Assembly: GCA_013360215.1 (NCBI GenBank)
Contig: JABWCP010000004.1
Coordinates: 62,001-126,000 of the forward strand
Source: a bacterium
GTDB taxonomy: Bacteria > CLD3 > SB21
Direction of reading: 5' to 3'
DNA length: 64,000 nt
Positions 59,901-64,000 of this stretch are shown here, in pieces; position 1 is the stretch's first letter; each line of letters begins with the position of its first letter. Both the position numbers and the translations under genes were made by a program. A model generated the notes under the pieces. That model searched no databases. It was not told the origin of the DNA and saw nothing but the letters and a program-made list of their open reading frames with translations.

Positions 59901-61025
59901 AAAATACTTTTGATGATAAATGACACCCGTTTTAATATAGATTTTAAAAATTCTGTTAACCTTGGTGCTTTAGAAAATCAATTAGACCCTGCGGCAAAAT
60001 GGTTCGGATATATGAGTACCGATAATAGCGGTATGTTAGATCATATTTTTACATGGGATTTAGAACCTATTAACCAATATAGAACACCTGTGGATTCTGT
60101 TCTTAAACAACAAGTAAAGAGTTTAACTACAAACTCGAAATCTATTAACTATGGTTTCATGTATGGTTTTAATTTTGGGCCATTTACACTCGACATTAAG
60201 TATGATCGTTCGGAAACTCGAAGCATTTCTACAATTAACACGCAAGAAATTAGTATCAGACGTTCTTCATTGTTCCCATATCTTAAATTTGTTCCTTTTC
60301 CTTTTTATGAAATGACATTACGCGCATCCAATGTTGGTCGGTGGCCTATATTTAATTTATTGGCCGGAGCAACACGTAATATAAACTTTAGCATAGGCTA
60401 TTTATCAAACGAAAATATAACTCTTAATGAAATCAGGTCGCGTGTGGATGGAATTATCTTTTATAATAACGACGGTTCCGTTGACTCCAATAGGACTATA
60501 CAAAATATCGGCGGGCGCCGAATGCAAACGTCATTTATGGAAAAATCAATAACATTTCCGCAGATAACTTTTGATATTTCATGGAAAGGTAATGTGACTC
60601 AAACCATTTCTTTTTCAAAATCAAACACAGAAAAAATAAATCGGGGCAACACAAAAACAAACGATAATACAATGAATATCTTATCTAATATTTCTTATTC
60701 AAAACGCGGTGGTTTTCGTATTCCTATTTGGTTTTTAAAGAAAAAACAACTTGATAATGAAGTGCGAATGTCTTCACAATTTACATTTAGAAAAACCCAA
60801 AGCTTTTCTCAATCAAACACACGCACGAATGATGGTTTTAGACAGCCAAAGCAAAAAACATCTGAGACGACATATTGGTCGGTAGAACCAAGGATAGACT
60901 ATTCATTTACCCGTTGGGTAACAGGTGGAACTTTTTATAGATATGAATATAACAAAAGCCTAACATTAGGAAAAACAACACGCATTTTGTTTGGATTAAA
61001 TGTTAATATCACGATCGGAGCTTAA
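53901..61025 (+). CDS. sprA: SprA-like giant outer-membrane protein (type IX secretion translocon family)
   Basis: A 2374-residue protein of the SprA family, the very large beta barrel that forms the type IX secretion translocon in Bacteroidota. A signal peptide lies at about residues 22-44. The SprA N-terminal pattern appears at about 330-375, with FDQDSEREFSFENNIKITYTGFDDEI (core DSEREFSFENNIKI) and LEAGNIDLSLPGTQ. A later GEIWFNELRVTD near residue 1494 is another hallmark. The C-terminal half is strand-rich, as for a barrel. The start is uncertain: TTG at 53901, GTG at 53940 and TTG at 53949 (with AGGTGG upstream) all read into the same signal. Other T9SS genes (porV, sprE/T, gldKLMN) are not in the window. 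Confidence 0.93.
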   Translation: MIVRLLIHQYDLQVGGLFLHINLKKLLVVSFLFYLFNPIKSFSQDLDSISPSLQSADSILFFIQEKEVDKKINRTLTSYDGKQDSVWNDPNVIKAFEDELMGLMSEIDANLSITGQLDLVINQAIENEAKKNKDSRSTRSLFSLYPFQYYNTISVDPNQNYFLIRGGSLDFSQTQKLLPGYKVTAKLDSSGNYVFADEFGQTTKKQRLKETTVIKQESYISNSFVYQIRSVFTKTVVTGIASKEERQSGAVRLFSASVTTNETFQKIFGGDEVTVDATGNINLNVSGASEKSSNQSTSTGKSSQFIPKFEQQQKFNLRGTIGKKVEILFDQDSEREFSFENNIKITYTGFDDEILQKLEAGNIDLSLPGTQYVTQGGQNKGLFGVKSIFKFGDLTLTSIASIQNGEKKVIEINPGSGNNSASIKKIAAKDYERGKFFFLDRRYFNRYEIYDPQNGRKHTYDPANEIVNIRLFRKSEGNDRNPEKRIGVVTYNNSTLTNPNLHNMTVSQITALDSANAATMIFLEVPKEQFSCNFQLGIITLSTKLIDGEALAVYYETPQQVFGDVSSDTLKLKLLWKPTPLPTDSTWDLELKNIYAFDGITGLSAEEGESVKIKFKPSSNNDITSFPNISGKDRGLLDILHVDETNQSGKSNDPDQIIDIASSDLAGYGLDYNNGWIIFPRLRPFDPPSTPLPGFRDEVFPASNNDPNLGEVRIPIIYNEARSSDKFKQFNDRYSIEIESKKSNSAKTNLGINVLEGSEVVRLDGDVLEKNIGYTIDYTSGDLILIDPRATLPTANIKIEYEQAQLFQVDKKSIFGTRAEYNLSNYGLGSNSFIGTTALFHSQSTVNKRVQINEEPFNNFVWDINTNIELEANYLTKFINYIPFVSSNQNSKINFAAEYAKLLPTPNTSNGLMENDENGVAYIDDFEAIKRTYPMGSNRKSWTLASKPIEKNASKRRKLIWYQNEISRSKISNIKTNNTDRATVLTLTLQNKISDEAPTDGVWGGVMRGFSLSSAGELGLSRFIEFWIKNNTPEGKHAKINIEIGEISEDQNGNGGAPNREVKSALQPVIEKNQDIGLDDLSDAGEDSLLSKLGITKSHYGNLSLSQKAIIDSLQIIFPWGTIALDPDDPFGDNWNNEQARFGNKDIQNAEANRDIRNIKVNGYENNTFPITDGGLRIGDTEDINNNGVIDIQNVYARYSVTTDTHSLDKDIIVGRGEDGWMLYRLPILRPDTIINSNSIDLVLPKITSARIWISSEDPESEIISVQLSEIQFINSEWKLPIEVPNGVLLNPNGKIPSNSENSKIVEISSISTDEGGGYTRPSGVKREKPIDQNGNNAQREVKEQSLLLRLNELPVNSKAIISKSNSQRDFRNYGRIKMFVHGDRGGSIPLPISSESSDSPLKYFIRFADRYNSYYEIEQPIFAGWSEDKNSLDIDIRENLTSLKFQRTGNDTLSEYNIGNNKIIRIKGNPSLDNVQFIYIGVHNTSLLNAYTGEIWFNELRVTDADDKSGEAVMARLSLNVGDMLTLSGSTEYRSADFRTVEQRFNPSGGNQKSWSISGNLNLHKFHIERWGISLPLSFNANHSTSDPKFLPNNDILVTDAKEANNEKIRTLRLRNEEIRDSLKAWRLSASLDSSLFRDSLLNDSLLQIALNFKNMIKSESFSRGFSLNFSKAKNENDFWLLRWTINNVTSNFNWSETETNTPTSPQSISRNWSSNTAYNISFARKSYKPLSWLPLTKTPFIGVVFKNISETDLNYKFITSANTDFQISSTYRSETIRDAYNNPIKKPVNTTLTGSRGYGLSVSPWQSLTSSMNVKYNMDLQGLSYGQILKGVGRGLNPFDGFSDFRFDSPLDTIRGINDSLIFNRDFSSTNTFVISYSPQSFTWLTHTINYNAATGSSRNRAANSQLNKSATIQRSVQISSSFSLKSFIGSVKEPFKNIDTRQPLSAAEDSRKNRRDRFKNPGSDNSAKSSDKDSGNVITKGSSFFKTASLRAGSTFEKILLMINDTRFNIDFKNSVNLGALENQLDPAAKWFGYMSTDNSGMLDHIFTWDLEPINQYRTPVDSVLKQQVKSLTTNSKSINYGFMYGFNFGPFTLDIKYDRSETRSISTINTQEISIRRSSLFPYLKFVPFPFYEMTLRASNVGRWPIFNLLAGATRNINFSIGYLSNENITLNEIRSRVDGIIFYNNDGSVDSNRTIQNIGGRRMQTSFMEKSITFPQITFDISWKGNVTQTISFSKSNTEKINRGNTKTNDNTMNILSNISYSKRGGFRIPIWFLKKKQLDNEVRMSSQFTFRKTQSFSQSNTRTNDGFRQPKQKTSETTYWSVEPRIDYSFTRWVTGGTFYRYEYNKSLTLGKTTRILFGLNVNITIGA

Positions 61026-61043
61026 AAATTAATGTAAAAACAA

Positions 61044-61071
61044 TGTTGATATAAGTAATATGTTATCAACA
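61044..61071. repeat. Inverted repeat of DnaA-box-like sequences between sprA and the HEAT-repeat gene
   Basis: TGTTGATA (61044-61051) and TATCAACA (61064-61071) form an inverted pair; the right half is TTATCAACA, the same nonamer seen in the candidate origin. The 209-base gap is very AT-rich. It may be an operator or just low-complexity sequence. Confidence 0.35.
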
Positions 61072-61187
61072 ATTTATACCTATTAACATAATATTGCTAC
61101 TTACTAATAAACCAATAACATTTTATATAACATAAACCTTTAAAATACAGACCCATTAAAAATTCTTCACATATTAACAAATCTATA

Positions 61188-61202
61188 CTACTACTACTAC
61201 TA
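61188..61202 (+). repeat. (CTA)5 trinucleotide repeat
   Basis: Five CTA units followed by three TA units, about 30 bases before the next start codon. A length-variable repeat at this position could change promoter or leader spacing. Confidence 0.6.
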
Positions 61203-61234
61203 TATATAATAAATAAGAATAATAGAGGTATATA

Positions 61235-63295
61235 ATGTATAAACTCTTTTTTCTAAGTATATTGATGTTTTCCTGTAACAATGAAATGGTCTACAAACAA
61301 AACTTGTTAAATGCAAAAATAGAAAGAAAAAATAAAGAAATATATAAGCTTTTAAATAAAGAATCTGAAACAGAACGATTAAATGCTGTTCGGTGTTTAG
61401 GTGAACTTCAGGATAGTAATAGTATTCTTCTTATCGAAGAAAAAATCAAAACAGAAAAATCTGATTTAGTGTATAATGCTTATTTATTTTCATTAGGACA
61501 ATTAGGTTTTCTTAATAATCATAATCTAAACTTAAGAATAGAAAAATTCCTTATAGAACAAATTGAACCTAATAAAGATACACAGTATCAATTATATGTA
61601 GATGCATTAAGTAAAGTAGGGTATCAAAATTCAATAATAAAAATTTTAGAAATTGCAAAAAAAGATACAAATCCCACTTTAAAGAAACATGTTAATTTGA
61701 GTTTAGCAAGACTAGCAAATAGAAATCAAAAAAATATAAACGTAATTACGTATCTTAATGAAAGTATTACCAGTAAAAACGATGATGTACGATGGTCAGC
61801 CGCCTATGCATATATGCGTATATCTGACACAAATACAGTAAAGTATATTTTAAACTATGTAAAAGATAGTGATCCACGAGTTCGTATGGATATAGTACGT
61901 GCAATCGGAAATATGAAGATCAATAAAACCAATGAATTCTATAAAACAACGATAAATACGTTGATTGAAATTCTGCATAATGACCCAGATTGGCGTGTCC
62001 GATCCAACGCAGCCTCTAGTCTCGGGAATTATAAATTTGATTTCGAAGATATTAAGAAGATTTATTATTTAACGGCCTTAGAAAAAACAAAAGATAAAAA
62101 TGAACACGTAAGAATAAGTGCAATACGATCGATAGCAAAAAGTTATTCTGGTGATATAAAACCTAACAACGTATTTCTTGATGATTTGTTTGATCGTTAT
62201 TTAACGAATACCGATAAAAACATGGAAAACGCTGAATTTTTTAATGCGCTTTGTTTTATGTTTGGAAATAAGCTTTTAGAAAACGGCGAATTTATCGAAT
62301 ATTGTAAAAAAGTGAATCAAATAAAAAACGCATATGTTAGAGCTAAAATATTTGAATCATTATCTAACCTCACATCTCCAGATTTGATGGTTTATTATAA
62401 AACAGCATTAAATGATTCATTTTTACTTGTTCGATATCAAACGATCGAGGGTTTGAGTAAAATTAATAATAACGAAGCAAGGGATTTAATTTTTCAATCT
62501 ATTAATACGAGCGATCCTACATTGTTATCGATCGTTGCAGGAAAAATTGCCGAAGATACAGTATATCGAAAAGATGACAGCAAAAAGGAAGCCCTAACAA
62601 AAAAGATTATACAGGCTTTTGAATCAATTCGAAAACCGTTTGATACGGAAGGAAAAATAGGTGTTATAGATGCTCTGATCCAGATTAACCATAAAAGCTC
62701 TTATCCCTTCATAAAAACTTTTATCAAAGATCCTGAAAACAAAATTTCTACATACGCCGCCGAACAACTCGAAAAAACAACCGGTGTCTCTTATAAAGAC
62801 TCCTTGCCAAAAACAAATTCTAATACATCTTTAGACTACAAAAAATTAGATCAAATTTTTGTGAAAAAACCAAAAGCGAAAATTCATACATCCAAAGGAT
62901 TAATTGAATTGGTTTTCCATACAAGTGAAGCACCTATAAGTGTTTTAAATTTTGTTGAATTAGCTGAAAAAAAATATTTTGAAGGCGTTTATTTTCATCG
63001 CGTTGTTCCCAACTTTGTAATTCAAACCGGCGATCCGACGGGAACCGGTTGGGGCGGTCCAGGATATTCGATAGTATCAGAGTATAATACATTACATTAT
63101 TCACGAGGTGTAGTCGGAATGGCTAGTGCGGGTAAAGATACCGAAGGCTCACAATGGTTTATAACTCATTCAGATCAGACGCATCTTGATGGGAGGTATT
63201 CTATTTTTGCAAGTGTAGAGAACGGGATGGATGTTGTAGATCAAATACAAGTCGGCGATCAAGTAAAAAAAATAGAAATAGTGTGGAATGAATAA
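61235..63295 (+). CDS. Lipoprotein with HEAT-like repeats and a C-terminal cyclophilin domain
   Basis: A 686-residue peptidyl-prolyl isomerase with a lipoprotein signal (lipobox MFSC, Cys14). Residues about 30-520 are HEAT-like helical repeats, with recurring patterns such as DDVRWSAAYAYMRI, DPRVRMDIVRAIGNM, DWRVRSNAASSLGNY and EHVRISAIRSIAKS. Residues 549-686 are a cyclophilin domain. FHRVVPNFVIQTGDP carries the catalytic arginine (Arg589) with Phe594 and Gln597, and GSQWFITHSDQTHLDGRY completes the active site. It probably acts in the periplasm on envelope-protein folding, with the repeats as substrate or partner docking; this is inference. GAGG lies shortly before the ATG. Convergent with hemW. 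Confidence 0.9.
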   Translation: MYKLFFLSILMFSCNNEMVYKQNLLNAKIERKNKEIYKLLNKESETERLNAVRCLGELQDSNSILLIEEKIKTEKSDLVYNAYLFSLGQLGFLNNHNLNLRIEKFLIEQIEPNKDTQYQLYVDALSKVGYQNSIIKILEIAKKDTNPTLKKHVNLSLARLANRNQKNINVITYLNESITSKNDDVRWSAAYAYMRISDTNTVKYILNYVKDSDPRVRMDIVRAIGNMKINKTNEFYKTTINTLIEILHNDPDWRVRSNAASSLGNYKFDFEDIKKIYYLTALEKTKDKNEHVRISAIRSIAKSYSGDIKPNNVFLDDLFDRYLTNTDKNMENAEFFNALCFMFGNKLLENGEFIEYCKKVNQIKNAYVRAKIFESLSNLTSPDLMVYYKTALNDSFLLVRYQTIEGLSKINNNEARDLIFQSINTSDPTLLSIVAGKIAEDTVYRKDDSKKEALTKKIIQAFESIRKPFDTEGKIGVIDALIQINHKSSYPFIKTFIKDPENKISTYAAEQLEKTTGVSYKDSLPKTNSNTSLDYKKLDQIFVKKPKAKIHTSKGLIELVFHTSEAPISVLNFVELAEKKYFEGVYFHRVVPNFVIQTGDPTGTGWGGPGYSIVSEYNTLHYSRGVVGMASAGKDTEGSQWFITHSDQTHLDGRYSIFASVENGMDVVDQIQVGDQVKKIEIVWNE

Positions 63296-63298
63296 TGC

Positions 63299-64000
63299 TT
63301 ATTCATTCAAATTCTTAACGAATAACAAACAAACCTGATTATATAAAAACATACCAGCTTGATTTAAAAAAACAACATCTGAATTGTTATTTATATAAGG
63401 TTCCGATTCGTAAAGGGCTTTTTCAAACTTCGCGTCAAAAGAAATACCGAACGTATCCAAAAAAACTTTTTTATTAATACCCCTTTTTTGTCTCAAGTTT
63501 AAAAAAACAAACTCGGTTATTCTTTCATTTATATTTAAATCCTCCTCGGCTTCAATTATTTTTTGGTTTTCAATTCCTGCGTAAGCAATGTATGTAGACA
63601 GATCGCGTACATTCCACCATCGTCGCGAGTTATCGAAGCTATGTGCAGATGGGCCAAACCCTAAGTATGAAAGCCCATTCCAATACGATGAGTTATGTTT
63701 AGACTCAAACCCATCCTTTGCAAAATTAGATATTTCGTAATGAGAATAACCTGATTTTTCAAGATATTCCGAAAGCCAAGAAAACATTTCAAATTCTCTT
63801 TCATCGTCAAGAAGAACAACTTTTTTCGATTTTACCATTTTATGGAGATAGGTTCGTTCTTCAATGGTCAGGTTGTAAATCGAAATATGCTCGGGATCCA
63901 TTTTGATTATACCCGTAACCGTATTTTGCAGATTTTCCAATGTTTGTCCCGGCAAGCCAAAAATAACATCAACACTGATGTTTTTAAAACCGGCTTTTCT
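63299..64000 (-). CDS. hemW: Radical SAM haem chaperone HemW, C-terminal part (runs off the window)
   Basis: The visible 233 codons are the C-terminal part of a HemW-like protein; the gene continues beyond base 64000, so its N terminus with the CxxxCxxC motif is missing. Diagnostic segments are DVIFGLPGQTLEN, HISIYNLTIEERT, YEISNFAKDGFESKHNSSYW (core HNSSYW) and YLGFGPSAHSF, all typical of HemW. HemW proteins bind haem and were long annotated as oxygen-independent coproporphyrinogen oxidase. It is convergent with the HEAT/cyclophilin gene with three bases between stops. Confidence 0.92.
   Translation of the reverse strand, partial: RKAGFKNISVDVIFGLPGQTLENLQNTVTGIIKMDPEHISIYNLTIEERTYLHKMVKSKKVVLLDDEREFEMFSWLSEYLEKSGYSHYEISNFAKDGFESKHNSSYWNGLSYLGFGPSAHSFDNSRRWWNVRDLSTYIAYAGIENQKIIEAEEDLNINERITEFVFLNLRQKRGINKKVFLDTFGISFDAKFEKALYESEPYINNNSDVVFLNQAGMFLYNQVCLLFVKNLNE

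Overview
The window looks like the replication-origin region of a Gram-negative (diderm) bacterium from the FCB superphylum, probably outside Bacteroidota proper. LpxC, several lipoproteins and a very large SprA-type outer-membrane protein show the outer membrane. SprA, the bacillithiol genes bshB1 and bshC, and the alternate GlmU family are typical of the Bacteroidota/Ignavibacteriota/Calditrichota/KSB1 side of bacterial diversity. Against true Bacteroidota: many genes have good Shine-Dalgarno sequences (zwf, the acyl-CoA synthetase, ychF, accD, nth, thiolase, rpmH), LpxC is not fused to FabZ, and the rpmH promoter looks like an ordinary sigma-70 site. No rRNA, tRNA, CRISPR array, phage, transposase or insertion sequence was found, so the exact lineage cannot be fixed from this window.

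Layout. From 0.1 to 19 kb nearly everything is on the minus strand: zwf, a membrane-anchored metallophosphoesterase, and a long run reading AtuA-like protein, GGDEF response regulator, BshC, acyl-CoA synthetase, a 923-residue unknown protein and two tandem peptide-binding lipoproteins. A hybrid histidine kinase and the small Ycf35-like (DUF1257) and DUF2997 proteins lie upstream of that run. From 19 to 31 kb is a mixed block: a thermonuclease, the GTPases YchF and Obg, thymidine kinase, LpxC, a beta-rich lipoprotein, a Ycf46-like AAA ATPase, DinB-like, AraC-type and two serine-hydrolase genes. From 30.6 to 36.5 kb runs a minus-strand operon: radical SAM, endonuclease III, BshB1, methyltransferase, alternate GlmU and a degenerate polysaccharide deacetylase. 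A transketolase with an AT-hook-like tail follows. From 40 to 44 kb is a tightly overlapped housekeeping operon (pgl, tsaE, tsaB, rimI, accD, surE).

The origin. dnaA (minus) and rpmH (plus) diverge from a 595-base AT-rich gene-free gap at 46.8-47.4 kb, the best oriC candidate. Most genes to its left are on the minus strand, and every gene from rpmH to 63.3 kb is on the plus strand, as expected for bidirectional replication from this point. The right arm carries rpmH, yidD, yidC, mnmE, mnmG and rsmG. Two perfect parS sites lie between mnmE and mnmG. rnpA, which normally sits between rpmH and yidD, is absent from its usual place. After rsmG come sprA, a HEAT-repeat/cyclophilin lipoprotein and a partial hemW. 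The right arm is visibly richer in A+T than the left 20 kb.

How the genes fit together. Zwf, Pgl and transketolase cover parts of the pentose phosphate pathway. BshB1 and BshC supply two of the three bacillithiol steps. TsaB and TsaE (t6A), MnmE and MnmG (U34) and RsmG modify tRNA and rRNA. LpxC, alternate GlmU, YidC and SprA serve envelope building. The least understood material is the 923-residue protein translationally coupled to an acyl-CoA synthetase, and the Ycf35/DUF2997/Ycf46 set. Bases 1-125 hold no gene I can support.
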